From NCBI GenBank assembly GCA_048594975.1, contig JBMDXQ010000149.1, positions 1 to 64,000 on the forward strand: 64,000 bases of DNA, in the 5' to 3' direction. Position 1 is the stretch's first letter; each line of letters starts with the position of its first letter. The stretch is from JBMDXB01 sp048594975. GTDB lineage: Bacteria; Acidobacteriota; Vicinamibacteria; Vicinamibacterales; 2-12-FULL-66-21. The notes beneath the pieces are model-generated. The model did not search any database and was not told the DNA's origin. It saw only the letters and a list, made by a program, of their open reading frames with translations. Both the position numbers and the translations under genes were made by a program. Shown here piece after piece: positions 1 to 10,525 of the stretch.

Positions 1-995
<995 letters not shown>

Positions 996-1034
996 GGGCG
1001 GTTCGCGAACGCCCCTGGAGATATCGAGGACACA

Positions 1035-2162
1035 TTGGCGACACTGCCCGAACTGCTCAAAGCGCTGGTCGATCACGACGGGTCGGACCTGCACATCACG
1101 ACCAACACGCCGCCGCAGATCCGGATCCACGGGCACCTGCAGCCGCTCGACCTGCCGACGCTCGGGCCGGCGGACACCAAGGCGCTCGTTTACAGCGTGC
1201 TCACCGACGCGCAGAAGAAGCGCTTCGAGGAAACCCTCGAGCTCGATTTCTCGTTCGGTATCCGCGGCAGTGCCCGCTTCCGCTGCAACGTCTTCAACCA
1301 GCGCGGCGCGGTGGCGGCCGTCTATCGGCTGATCCCGGAGAAGATCCTCGGCTTCGCCGAGCTGGGGTTGCCGCCGATCATCGCGACGCTCGCCGAGCGG
1401 CCGCGCGGCCTGGTCCTGGTGACCGGCCCCACCGGCAGCGGCAAGTCGACGACGCTGGCGGCGATGATCGACAAGATCAACACCGAACGGCGCGATCACA
1501 TCCTCACTATCGAGGACCCGATCGAGTTCGTGCACCAGCACCGGGGCTGCATCGTCAACCAGCGCGAGGTGCACTCCGACACCATGGGATTCGCCGAGGC
1601 GCTGCGCGCGGCGCTGCGCGAGGATCCCGACATCGTCCTCATCGGCGAGCTGCGCGACCTGGAGACGATCGAGTCGGCGCTGCGCATCGCCGAGACCGGG
1701 CACCTGACGCTGGCCACGCTGCACACCAACTCCACGCCGCAGACGATCAACCGCATCATCGACGTCTTTCCGGCGCACCAGCAGGGGCAGATCCGCACGC
1801 AGCTGTCGCTGGTCCTCGAGGGCATCGTCTGCCAGACGCTGTTGCGCCGCGCCGACGGCCACGGGCGGGTTGTCGCCCTCGAGATCATGATCCCGACGCC
1901 CGCCATCCGGGCGCTGATCCGCGACGACAAGGTGCACCAGATCTACTCCACCATGCAGACCGGGCAGGAGAAGCTCGGGATGCAGACGATGAACCAGAGC
2001 CTGGTGACGCTGCTGCAGCGCCGCCTGATCACGCTCGAGACCGCGATGGCCGCCTCGTCACTCAAGGACGAGCTCGAGCAGATGATCGGCCGCGGCGCCG
2101 GCGTCGTCCAGGGCGCGGGGATGGGACCACGCCCGGGCGTGACGCGCCCGGGCCTGAGGTAG
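1035..2162 (+). CDS. pilT: Pilus retraction ATPase PilT
   Basis: PilT is the retraction ATPase that depolymerises the pilus and drives twitching motility. The 375-residue protein has the usual PilT length. An N-terminal PAS-like region is followed by Walker A (GPTGSGKSTT, about residue 135), Walker B (IVLIGELRD), the His box (LATLHTNS) and the PilT signature AIRALIRDDK near residue 290, a close variant of AIRNLIRE. The PilB zinc cysteines are absent. The start is TTG, chosen because GAGGA sits 5 bases upstream at 1026-1030 and the protein opens like other PilTs. It follows pilB after 39 bases and precedes pilC by 10 bases, so it is surely cotranscribed. Confidence 0.95.
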   Translation: MATLPELLKALVDHDGSDLHITTNTPPQIRIHGHLQPLDLPTLGPADTKALVYSVLTDAQKKRFEETLELDFSFGIRGSARFRCNVFNQRGAVAAVYRLIPEKILGFAELGLPPIIATLAERPRGLVLVTGPTGSGKSTTLAAMIDKINTERRDHILTIEDPIEFVHQHRGCIVNQREVHSDTMGFAEALRAALREDPDIVLIGELRDLETIESALRIAETGHLTLATLHTNSTPQTINRIIDVFPAHQQGQIRTQLSLVLEGIVCQTLLRRADGHGRVVALEIMIPTPAIRALIRDDKVHQIYSTMQTGQEKLGMQTMNQSLVTLLQRRLITLETAMAASSLKDELEQMIGRGAGVVQGAGMGPRPGVTRPGLR

Positions 2163-2172
2163 GGGAACCGAC

Positions 2173-3381
2173 ATGCCGACTTTCGCCTTCAGCGGTCGCA
2201 CCAGGACGGGCCAGACGGTGAGCGGGGAGCGCGTCGCGGACACCGTGGACGCCGCCGTCGCGGCACTCCGGCGCGAGCAGATCATGGTGACGCGCATCGA
2301 TGCCGCCCGGGCGCCGGCCAAGGCCGGGAAGGCGCCGAAGTCGGGCAAGGTACCGACGAAGAACCTGGCGGTGTTCACGCGGCAGTTCTCGGTCATGATC
2401 GACGCCGGACTGCCGCTCGTGCAGTGCCTCGACATCCTCGGCAAACAGGAGCCGCACAAGGGGTTCTCCGCCACCATCCTGAAGGTCCGCGAGGACGTGG
2501 AGGCGGGCGCCGCGCTCGCCGACGCCATGAAGAAGCACCCGAAGACCTTCGATCCGCTCTTCACCAACATGATTGCCGCCGGCGAGGCGGGGGGCATCCT
2601 CGACACCATCCTCAAGCGGCTGGCGGTCTACATCGAGAAGAACGTCAAGCTGAAGGGCGAAGTGAAGTCGGCGATGATCTACCCGGTTTCGATCATCATC
2701 ATCTCGACGCTGATCGTCGCCGGCATCCTCTGGAAGGTCATCCCCACGTTCGCCGCGCTGTTCGCCGGCCTCGGTGCCGAGCTGCCGCTGCCCACCCGCG
2801 TGGTCATGGCGGCGAGCGCCTTCATCGTCAGCTACGGCTGGGCCCTGATGATCGCGCTCGGAGCGGCGGGCTACGGGTTGAGGCGCTACTACGCCACCGC
2901 GTCCGGCCGCCACGTCATCGATGCGCTGCTGCTGAAGACGCCGATCCTCGGCGACATCCTGCGCAAGGTCGCGGTCGCGCGGTTCTGCCGGACGCTGTCG
3001 ACGCTGCTCGCCTCCGGCGTCCCGATTCTCGACGGCCTGGACATCACCGCCAAGACCGCCGGGAACGCGGTCATCGAGGACGCCGTGCAGACCACGCGCA
3101 GCAGCATCGAGCGCGGCGAGACGGTGTCGGCGCCGCTGCGCGAGACCAAGGTGTTCCCGTCGATGGTGGTGCAGATGATCAACGTCGGCGAGACCACCGG
3201 CGCGCTCGACGCCATGCTCGCCAAGATCGCGGACTTCTACGAGGAAGAGGTCGACACCGCCGTCGCCGGGCTGCTGACGCTGATGGAGCCGCTGATGATC
3301 ACCGTGCTCGGCGGGATCGTCGGCGGCATCATCATCGCGATGTACCTGCCGATCTTCTCGCTCATCAGCAAGCTGACCTAG
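2173..3381 (+). CDS. pilC: Type IV pilus inner-membrane platform protein PilC
   Basis: PilC is the polytopic inner-membrane protein that couples the PilB and PilT motors to the growing pilus. The 402 residues match the family. Two GspF/T2SSF helical domains (about residues 70-190 and 270-395) are each followed by hydrophobic segments. A membrane segment around residues 170-190, a second pair near 210-240, and a very hydrophobic C-terminal helix ending in YLPIFSLISKLT are visible. The frame begins LAVFTRQFSVMIDAGLPLVQ-like sequence near residue 65, which is the conserved first T2SSF motif. An AGG/GGGG-rich ribosome-binding stretch precedes the ATG. Its stop is two bases before the pilS start codon. 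Confidence 0.95.
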   Translation: MPTFAFSGRTRTGQTVSGERVADTVDAAVAALRREQIMVTRIDAARAPAKAGKAPKSGKVPTKNLAVFTRQFSVMIDAGLPLVQCLDILGKQEPHKGFSATILKVREDVEAGAALADAMKKHPKTFDPLFTNMIAAGEAGGILDTILKRLAVYIEKNVKLKGEVKSAMIYPVSIIIISTLIVAGILWKVIPTFAALFAGLGAELPLPTRVVMAASAFIVSYGWALMIALGAAGYGLRRYYATASGRHVIDALLLKTPILGDILRKVAVARFCRTLSTLLASGVPILDGLDITAKTAGNAVIEDAVQTTRSSIERGETVSAPLRETKVFPSMVVQMINVGETTGALDAMLAKIADFYEEEVDTAVAGLLTLMEPLMITVLGGIVGGIIIAMYLPIFSLISKLT

Positions 3382-3383
3382 CC

Positions 3384-5057
3384 ATGCTGCGGACGAAGCT
3401 GCTCTGGCTGATCGCCGGCCGTGCCGCCATCGTCACGGTGCTGCTGGGGTCCGCGATCCTGGTGCAGCTGAAGTCTCCCGGCTCCTTCCCGGCGGCGCCC
3501 TTCTTCTTCCTCATCGGGGTGACCTACGCGCTCACCGCCGTGTATGCGCTGACGCTGAAGCTGGCGGAGCGCCACCGCTGGCTGGTCGACGTCCAGCTCG
3601 CCGCCGACGCGGTGCTGGTCTCCGCCGTCGTGGCGCTCACCGGCGGCGCGGCGAGCTATTTCTCGACCCTCTACGCGCTGCCGATCATCGCGGCCAGTGC
3701 CGTCGAGTCGCGCCGCGCCGGCATCATGGTCGGCGTGCTCAGCTGCGTGCTCTTCGGCGCGGTCGTGCTCGCACAGTACGCCTATCTCGACGTCGGCCTC
3801 GGCCCGCTGTTTGCCGGCCACAAGGTCGTCCCGCCGCACCGGGTCGCGCTCTACGCGGTCGGCATGAACGTGGTAGGGTTCCTCGCGGTTGCCGGCCTGA
3901 GCGGCTATCTGGCCGAGAACCTGCGCCGCGCCGACGCCCGCCTGAAGGAAGCGTCGTACCAGATCGCCGATCTGCAGGCGTTCAGCCGGCACATCATCGA
4001 CAGCCTCACCAGCGGCGTCGCCTCCACCGACCTGGCCGGCCGGATCATCACCTTCAACCGCGCGGCCGAGACGATCACCGGCCTGTCCGCCACGTCCGCC
4101 GTCGGCGCCTACGCCGGCGACGTCCTGCAGCTGCCGGCCGACGCCGCACGGCTGTTCGACGGACGGGCGGAGACCGACGGCGCCTGGCGTTCGGAGGTCG
4201 TGTTCACGCGGCCGGACCGGCGCCAGATCGAGCTCGGCGTCGGCAGCGCGCCGCTCCTCACGCCGCGCGGCCGGACCGGATTCCTGCTCACGTTCCAGGA
4301 CGTCACCGAGACGCGGCGGCTGGAGCGCGAGGCGCGCGTCCAGCACCGGCTGGCGGCGGTCGGCGAGATGGCGGCGGGCATGGCTCACGAGATCCGCAAC
4401 CCGCTGGCGTCGATGTCCGGCTCGATGCAGATCCTCAGGCAGGAGCTGCCGCTCTCGCCCGAGCAGGCGCAGCTGATGGACATCGTGCTGCGCGAGTCGG
4501 AGCGCCTCAACGAGACGATCCGCAGCTTTCTCGCCTACGCCAGGCCGCAGCGGCAGGCGGTCGCGCGCATCGACGTCCGCACCGTCATTACCGACACCGC
4601 GCGGCTGCTCGAGAACAACGCCGATCTGCCCGGCTCGCACCGCATCGCGGTCAGCGTGCCGGACACGGAGGTCTGGTACGAGGCCGACGAGAACCAGATT
4701 CGCCAGATCGTATGGAACCTGGCGACCAACGGGCTCAGGGCGATGCCGAACGGCGGATGCCTGCGGCTGTCGGTGGCGATTCAGCCGGCCGAGGGGGACC
4801 GCGCCGGCGTGGTGGTACTGGCCGTCCAGGACGAGGGAGTGGGCATCGCGCCCGAGGAGCTGGACGGCATCTTCCAACCGTTCCGTGGCGGCTTCTCGCG
4901 CGGGACCGGCCTGGGCCTGTCCATCGTGCACCGCATCGTCAGCGACTCCGGCGGCGACGTGCAGGTGACTTCGCAGCGCAGCGCGGGCACGACCGTCACG
5001 GTGCGGTTGCCGCTGGTCGTGGATCGCGTCGAGCAGGCGGCCGGCAGCCTGCAGTAA
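3384..5057 (+). CDS. pilS: PilS-type sensor histidine kinase
   Basis: PilS senses pilin in the inner membrane and sets phosphorylation of PilR. The ATG at 3384 was chosen because it directly follows the pilC stop and starts a typical six-helix PilS membrane domain (residues about 5-185). The open frame continues upstream inside pilC, but that is a shadow. A PAS domain follows (about residues 200-320), then the dimerisation box with the phosphoacceptor in AAGMAHEIRNPLAS, and a HATPase domain with the N box (NLATNGLRAM), DEGVGI and a GTGLGLSIV lid. The 557 residues match PilS. pilR starts 4 bases after the stop, so the two form a cognate pair. Confidence 0.93.
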   Translation: MLRTKLLWLIAGRAAIVTVLLGSAILVQLKSPGSFPAAPFFFLIGVTYALTAVYALTLKLAERHRWLVDVQLAADAVLVSAVVALTGGAASYFSTLYALPIIAASAVESRRAGIMVGVLSCVLFGAVVLAQYAYLDVGLGPLFAGHKVVPPHRVALYAVGMNVVGFLAVAGLSGYLAENLRRADARLKEASYQIADLQAFSRHIIDSLTSGVASTDLAGRIITFNRAAETITGLSATSAVGAYAGDVLQLPADAARLFDGRAETDGAWRSEVVFTRPDRRQIELGVGSAPLLTPRGRTGFLLTFQDVTETRRLEREARVQHRLAAVGEMAAGMAHEIRNPLASMSGSMQILRQELPLSPEQAQLMDIVLRESERLNETIRSFLAYARPQRQAVARIDVRTVITDTARLLENNADLPGSHRIAVSVPDTEVWYEADENQIRQIVWNLATNGLRAMPNGGCLRLSVAIQPAEGDRAGVVVLAVQDEGVGIAPEELDGIFQPFRGGFSRGTGLGLSIVHRIVSDSGGDVQVTSQRSAGTTVTVRLPLVVDRVEQAAGSLQ

Positions 5058-5061
5058 GAAG

Positions 5062-6510
<1,449 letters not shown>

Positions 6511-6526
6511 GCCGGTGGGCTCTAAC

Positions 6527-6700
6527 GCTTGGTGCTTGGTGCTTGGTGCTTGGTGCTTGGTGCTCGGTGCGGTCGGCGCTCGGTGCTCGGTGCTCGGTGC
6601 TGGGCGCTCGGCGCTCGGTGCTGGGCGCTCGGTGCTGGGCGCTCGACGCTCCGTGCTCGACGCTCGGCACTCGACCGTCGGCGCTACGGTGCTCCGGCGC
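6527..6700. repeat. Degenerate heptanucleotide tandem repeat between pilR and pilA
   Basis: Five perfect copies of GCTTGGT run from 6527 to 6561. They continue as decaying variants (GCTCGGT, GCGCTCG, GGGCGCT) to about 6700. All frames across the array are open or nearly so, because a 7-base period gives a 7-residue repeat, so the apparent small frames here are not genes. The array occupies the first third of the 502-base pilR-pilA gap. The rest of that gap holds a short GC-rich palindromic patch (about 6717-6760) and the pilA control region. Confidence 0.85.
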
Positions 6701-6774
6701 TCCGGGTTCGGCTTGCCCGGCGAAGCGCGCGGGGGCGCAGCGCGCGAAGGCGGGACACGGAGTGGCAGCCCGGG

Positions 6775-6807
6775 TTGACACTAATTGGCGGGTGGACAAA
6801 AATTGTC
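6775..6807 (+). promoter_or_regulatory. Candidate PilR upstream activating site
   Basis: TTGACAC at 6775-6781 is followed by the inverted repeat GACAA-AAA-TTGTC at 6795-6807. This lies about 95-120 bases upstream of the pilA sigma-54 promoter, the usual distance for an enhancer. TGTC/GACA half-sites resemble the PilR boxes described in Pseudomonas. Binding by the PilR encoded at 5062-6510 is inferred. Confidence 0.45.
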
Positions 6808-6898
6808 GGTGCGGTCGAGGAGTTGGCGCCGACCGCCACCACCTGTAACCACCTGCTAAACCTCGAGTTCCGACCTGCATCGCGAGCGGCTGGGCTTG

Positions 6899-6914
6899 TG
6901 GCACCACGGTTGCT
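6899..6914 (+). promoter_or_regulatory. Sigma-54 promoter of pilA
   Basis: TGGCACCACGGTTGCT matches the -24/-12 consensus (TGGCAC, five bases, TTGCT). GG at 6900-6901 and GC at 6912-6913 are separated by exactly ten bases. The predicted transcript start is near 6925, leaving a leader of about 88 bases before the pilA ATG. A sigma-54 activator gene (pilR) is immediately upstream. Confidence 0.8.
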
Positions 6915-7012
6915 CAACTGGCGGCGTCGGCCGCTGTTGCGCTGGGTACGGCCGGCACAGAACAGCCAGCGTTCACCGTTCAAGCGGCCATCGATATCGA
7001 GGGAGAGACATC

Positions 7013-7537
7013 ATGAAGGTTCGCAATGACAAGGGCTTCACGCTGATCGAGCTGCTGATCGTCGTGGCGATCATCGGCATCATCGCGGCCATCGCGGTCC
7101 CCGGCCTGCTGCGTGCGCGGCAGTCGGGAAACGAGGCCTCGGCCATCGGCTCGATGCGCACCATCGGCAGCTCGGAGGTGAGCTATGCCGCCAGCTGCGG
7201 CAACCAGGGTTACGCGGTCAACCTCGAGGACCTCGCCGCTCCGCCGACCGCCGGCGGTGAGCCGTTCATCGGCGCCGACCTCGTCGCCGACGGCACGATC
7301 AAGAGCGGCTACGTCGTCACCCTCGATCCGGGCCCTGCCCCGCAGCAGGTCGCCGCGGCGGCCGCGAACTGCAACAACACCGTGTCCTGGTCGCAGTTCC
7401 ACGGCCACGCCGAACCGCAGACCGTTGGCAGCAGCGGCACGCGTTCGTTCGCCATCAACGAGAGCGGCACGATCTTCCAGCTCTTCACCGGCCTTCCGAT
7501 TGCGGCCGGCATGGGCGGCGCGTCGATCCTGCAGTAA
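7013..7537 (+). CDS. pilA: Major type IV pilin PilA
   Basis: This is a structural pilin. The ATG at 7013 follows an AGGGAG ribosome-binding site and gives a short leader, MKVRNDKG, cleaved before Phe by PilD. The mature start FTLIELLIVVAIIGIIAAIA is the canonical pilin helix with Glu at +5. The 174-residue precursor has exactly two cysteines (after SYAAS and in AANCNN), which should form the C-terminal disulfide loop. A sigma-54 promoter and a strong terminator bracket the gene as a single cistron, as expected for a highly expressed pilin. The open frame upstream of 7013 is not coding. Confidence 0.93.
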   Translation: MKVRNDKGFTLIELLIVVAIIGIIAAIAVPGLLRARQSGNEASAIGSMRTIGSSEVSYAASCGNQGYAVNLEDLAAPPTAGGEPFIGADLVADGTIKSGYVVTLDPGPAPQQVAAAAANCNNTVSWSQFHGHAEPQTVGSSGTRSFAINESGTIFQLFTGLPIAAGMGGASILQ

Positions 7538-7565
7538 GGCGACATTCATCGGTCGTCTAGAATCA

Positions 7566-7595
7566 GGGGTGCCCGGCCTTGCCGGGCACCCCTTT
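7566..7595 (+). terminator. Rho-independent terminator after pilA
   Basis: A perfect 12-bp stem, GGGGTGCCCGGC at 7566-7577 with its complement at 7581-7592, closes a CTT loop and is followed by TTT. It sits 28 bases after the pilA stop and separates pilA from the second pilin gene. Confidence 0.8.
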
Positions 7596-7631
7596 CATGT
7601 TTGATCCGATGCCCGCCCGGAGATCGTCGCA

Positions 7632-8171
7632 ATGAGCGCCGGCCGGCGCCTGCCAGCCACGGCGGGCTTCACCCTGGTGGAACTCCTGCTGGTGGTCGCC
7701 ATCGTGGCGATCATCGTGGCGATCGCCATGGCCGGCTATCGCCACGCAAAGATGCGCGGCAACGAGACGAAGGCGCTTGCGGCGCTGACCGCGATCAACC
7801 AGGCGCAGGCGGCCTTCGCCCAGGTCTGCGGCAATGGCGCCTATGCGCCGACGCTCGCCGCGCTCGGGACGCCGATGCCGACGACCGGCGTCGCGTTTCT
7901 CAGCCCGGACCTCACCGCGCCCGAGCCGGTGCTCAAGGGCGGCTACCAGTTCGTCCTCGCCGGCAGCCAGCCGGTCGAGGGCCGGACCGCATGCACCGGT
8001 GTCACGCCGGTCGCCGGATACATCGTCACCGCCGATCCGCTCATTCCCGGGACGACCGGCCTTCACTTCTACGGCTCGAACAGCGACCGCGTCGTCTTCC
8101 AGGACACGGCCACGTTCGCCGGCAACATGCCGGAGACCGGCCCGCCGACGCATGGCAGCGAACTCAGATAA
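7632..8171 (+). CDS. Second type IV pilin-like protein
   Basis: This 179-residue prepilin paralogue lies directly after pilA. The leader MSAGRRLPATAG is followed by FTLVELLLVVAIVAIIVAIA with Glu at +5. Like PilA it has exactly two cysteines, at comparable places (AQVCGNG and RTACTG), and a similar C-terminal layout. It could be a minor pilin, an alternative major pilin or an accessory adhesin subunit; sequence alone does not decide. It lies downstream of the pilA terminator, so it may rely on readthrough or a weak promoter of its own. Confidence 0.85.
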   Translation: MSAGRRLPATAGFTLVELLLVVAIVAIIVAIAMAGYRHAKMRGNETKALAALTAINQAQAAFAQVCGNGAYAPTLAALGTPMPTTGVAFLSPDLTAPEPVLKGGYQFVLAGSQPVEGRTACTGVTPVAGYIVTADPLIPGTTGLHFYGSNSDRVVFQDTATFAGNMPETGPPTHGSELR

Positions 8172-8180
8172 TCCCTTTCC

Positions 8181-8240
8181 GAATGCCGAATGCCGAATGC
8201 CGAATGCCGGATGCCAAGCGCCGAATGCGGAATGTTGAAT
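8181..8240. repeat. GAATGCC heptanucleotide repeat
   Basis: Four perfect GAATGCC units at 8181-8208 are followed by decayed copies (GGATGCC, GAATGCG, GAATGTT). This is the same 7-base class as the arrays at 6527 and 23947 but with a different unit. It fills part of the 197-base gap before the VKOR-DsbA gene. Confidence 0.8.
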
Positions 8241-8325
8241 CTGACTCCGGGGCTGGCGATGACTGATTCGGATGCGAGATCCGCGATCCGGGATTCAGGA
8301 TCAGCGAGCAGGGACTGGGGATGGC

Positions 8326-8355
8326 TTGACGGTTCCCGAAGCACCGCGGTACAAC
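8326..8355 (+). promoter_or_regulatory. Possible sigma-70 promoter of the VKOR-DsbA gene
   Basis: TTGACG at 8326-8331 and TACAAC at 8350-8355 are 18 bases apart, and the -10 ends 13 bases before the ATG at 8369. If real, the leader is only about 7 bases and has no ribosome-binding site. Confidence 0.35.
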
Positions 8356-8368
8356 TGAGCGTTCAGGC

Positions 8369-9547
8369 ATGAGCCCAACCGCCCGCCGCGTGATCCTCGC
8401 GTTCGCGCTCCTCGGCCTCGGCGCCGCCTCGTACTCGACCTACGTCCATCACCAGCTGCTCACCGTCCCCGGCTTTGCCAGCGTCTGCGACATCGGCGCG
8501 ACGCTCAATTGCTCCCAGGCGTACCTGAGCCGCTATGGCAGCTTCTGGGGCGTGCCGGTGGCGCTCGGCGGGGTGATCTTCTTCGCCCTTGTCTTCGTGC
8601 TGGCCGGCTGGGCGGGGCGGCCCGCGTCGGCGGCGCGCGAGAACGTGGCCGCGTACGTCTTTGCGATGTCGACCGTCGGCCTGGCCTTCGTGATGTATCT
8701 CGCGTGGGCGTCGTACTTCGTGCTCGAGACCGTGTGCATTCTCTGCGCGATCACCTACGTGGCGGTGATTGCGATCTTCATTGTTTCGGGTGGAGCCGTG
8801 AGATTCCCCATGAGCAGCCTGCCTCGCCGCGCCGTTCGCGATGTTCGCGCCCTCGTCACCAGCCCGCTGGCGCTCGTAGTGGTGGCGCTGCTTGCCGGCG
8901 CGGTCGCGACCGCCGTCAGCCTGTTTCCCGAGAACACGCCGCTGTCGATCACCGCCTCCGCGCAGGAGATGCCGAAGCTCACCGCCGAGCAGCGGCGCGA
9001 CCTGGAGAAGTGGTACGCGGCGCAGCCGAAGGTGGACGTCCCGGTGCCCAGCGATGGCGCGAAAGTGCTCGTTGTGAAGTTCAGTGACTTTCAGTGCCCC
9101 GGGTGCAAGCAGACCCACGATGCGTACCGCGGGATCCTCGCGAAGTACGCGCCGACGCAGGTCAAGTTCGTGCTGAAGCACTTTCCGCTGGAACCGGAAT
9201 GCGGCGCCAACAACAACCATTTGGCCGCCTGCGAGGCAGCAGCCGCAGTGGTCATGGCGCGGTCGAACAACCAGGCGGAGCGCATGACCGACTGGCTGTT
9301 TGCCAACCAGGAGCGGCTGACGCCGGCGGTCGTCAAGCAGGCGGCGAAGGACGTCGCCGCGATCGGCGACTTCGACGCCCGCTACCAGGCCGCTCTGCAG
9401 GAAGTGAAGGCCGACGCGAACCTCGGCACCCAGCTGCAGATCCGGTCGACGCCGACCTTCTTCATCAACGGCAAGCGGGTGGAAGGCGGCGTGCCGCCCC
9501 AGTACTTCGACGCCATTATCGAGCTGGAGCTGGCCAGGGCCAAGTGA
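8369..9547 (+). CDS. VKOR-DsbA fusion, disulfide-forming protein
   Basis: This 392-residue fusion combines vitamin K epoxide reductase (VKOR), a quinone-coupled membrane oxidase, with a DsbA/DsbG-like thioredoxin. The VKOR part (about residues 1-140) has several membrane helices, a periplasmic cysteine pair at C40 and C48, and the CILC redox motif at 123-126. After another membrane helix (about 165-185) the periplasmic thioredoxin domain carries FSDFQCPGCKQ with CPGC at 243-246. In one chain it can make disulfides and pass electrons to quinone. It sits inside the pilus cluster, next to two pilins that each have exactly two cysteines, so pilin oxidation is a likely task. Confidence 0.9.
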   Translation: MSPTARRVILAFALLGLGAASYSTYVHHQLLTVPGFASVCDIGATLNCSQAYLSRYGSFWGVPVALGGVIFFALVFVLAGWAGRPASAARENVAAYVFAMSTVGLAFVMYLAWASYFVLETVCILCAITYVAVIAIFIVSGGAVRFPMSSLPRRAVRDVRALVTSPLALVVVALLAGAVATAVSLFPENTPLSITASAQEMPKLTAEQRRDLEKWYAAQPKVDVPVPSDGAKVLVVKFSDFQCPGCKQTHDAYRGILAKYAPTQVKFVLKHFPLEPECGANNNHLAACEAAAAVVMARSNNQAERMTDWLFANQERLTPAVVKQAAKDVAAIGDFDARYQAALQEVKADANLGTQLQIRSTPTFFINGKRVEGGVPPQYFDAIIELELARAK

Positions 9548-9557
9548 CCGCCACCCC

Positions 9558-10520
9558 ATGCCGCCCGCGATTCGCATCGAGGGACTGACCAAGGACTACG
9601 CGGTTGGCTTCTGGCGCAGGCGCCCGTACCGGGCGCTCGACGCGCTGACCATCGACATCGATCGCGGCGAGGTCTTCGGCTTCCTCGGTCCCAACGGCGC
9701 CGGCAAGACGACGACGCTGAAGCTGCTGATGCAGCTGATTTTCCCGACGTCGGGGCGAGCCGAGATCCTTGGACGGCCGGTGGGCGACGTCGCCGCCCGG
9801 TACCGCATCGGCTACCTCCCGGAGAACCCGTACTTCTACGACTATCTCACCGCCGAAGAGCTCCTCACCTACTTCGCCCGGCTCTTCGGCTACGCCGGCG
9901 CCGAGCGCACCCGGCGCGTGTCGTCGCTGCTCGACCGCGTCGGCATCGGCGGCGAGCGCCGACTGCAGCTGCGCAAGTTCTCCAAGGGGATGATCCAGCG
10001 CGTCGGCATCGCGCAGGCGATCCTGAACGAGCCCGAGGTGATCTTCCTCGACGAGCCGATGTCCGGGCTCGACCCGCTCGGTCGTCGCGAGCTGCGCTCG
10101 CTCATCCTCGAGCTGCGCGATCAGGGCCGGACGGTGTTCTTCAGCTCGCACATCCTGGCCGACGCCGAGGCGATGTGCAGCCGCGTCGCCGTCCTCGCCG
10201 GCGGCCGCCTGGCGGCGTCGGGCAGGCTCACGGATCTGCTGGAGTTCCAGGTCCGCGGCTGGGAGCTGGTCGTCGCCGACCTGGCGCCCGAGGTGCTGGC
10301 CGCGCTCGGCTCGCGGGTGTCGCGCGTGACCGAGATCGCGCCGCGACGGTTCGCCCTCGAGCTCACGCCGGATCAGCCGCCGGACGTCGTCCTCTCCTCG
10401 CTGGTCGCCGCCGGCGCCCGCGTCGTGTCGCTCAACCCCCTGCGCGAGACGCTGGAGGACTACTTCCTCCGTCACGTTCGGGAAGCGGGGGCCGGCGCGC
10501 GCACGCCGGTGGAGGGCTGA
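9558..10520 (+). CDS. pilH: ABC transporter ATP-binding protein, PilH-like
   Basis: This is the ATPase of an ABC-2 type exporter. The 320 residues contain Walker A (GPNGAGKTTT), the signature LRKFSKGMIQRVG, Walker B (VIFLDEP) and the H-loop (SSHIL), followed by a roughly 90-residue C-terminal domain. Its position between the pilins and pilD, and next to an ABC-2 permease, repeats the pilG-pilH-pilI-pilD order known from Myxococcus xanthus, where these proteins are needed for pilus assembly. The PilH name rests on that synteny; the family alone would only say ABC ATPase. The start is 10 bases after the preceding stop. Confidence 0.8.
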   Translation: MPPAIRIEGLTKDYAVGFWRRRPYRALDALTIDIDRGEVFGFLGPNGAGKTTTLKLLMQLIFPTSGRAEILGRPVGDVAARYRIGYLPENPYFYDYLTAEELLTYFARLFGYAGAERTRRVSSLLDRVGIGGERRLQLRKFSKGMIQRVGIAQAILNEPEVIFLDEPMSGLDPLGRRELRSLILELRDQGRTVFFSSHILADAEAMCSRVAVLAGGRLAASGRLTDLLEFQVRGWELVVADLAPEVLAALGSRVSRVTEIAPRRFALELTPDQPPDVVLSSLVAAGARVVSLNPLRETLEDYFLRHVREAGAGARTPVEG

Positions 10521-10525
10521 CGGCG

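Noticed and set aside
2424..3383. A long N-terminal extension of PilS reaching back into pilC.
   Set aside because: The upstream part is out-of-frame pilC; the PilS membrane domain starts cleanly at 3384 right after the pilC stop.
6515..7029. Small plus-strand open frames across the pilR-pilA gap.
   Set aside because: They translate the heptamer array into period-7 peptides and run through the sigma-54 promoter; none has motifs.
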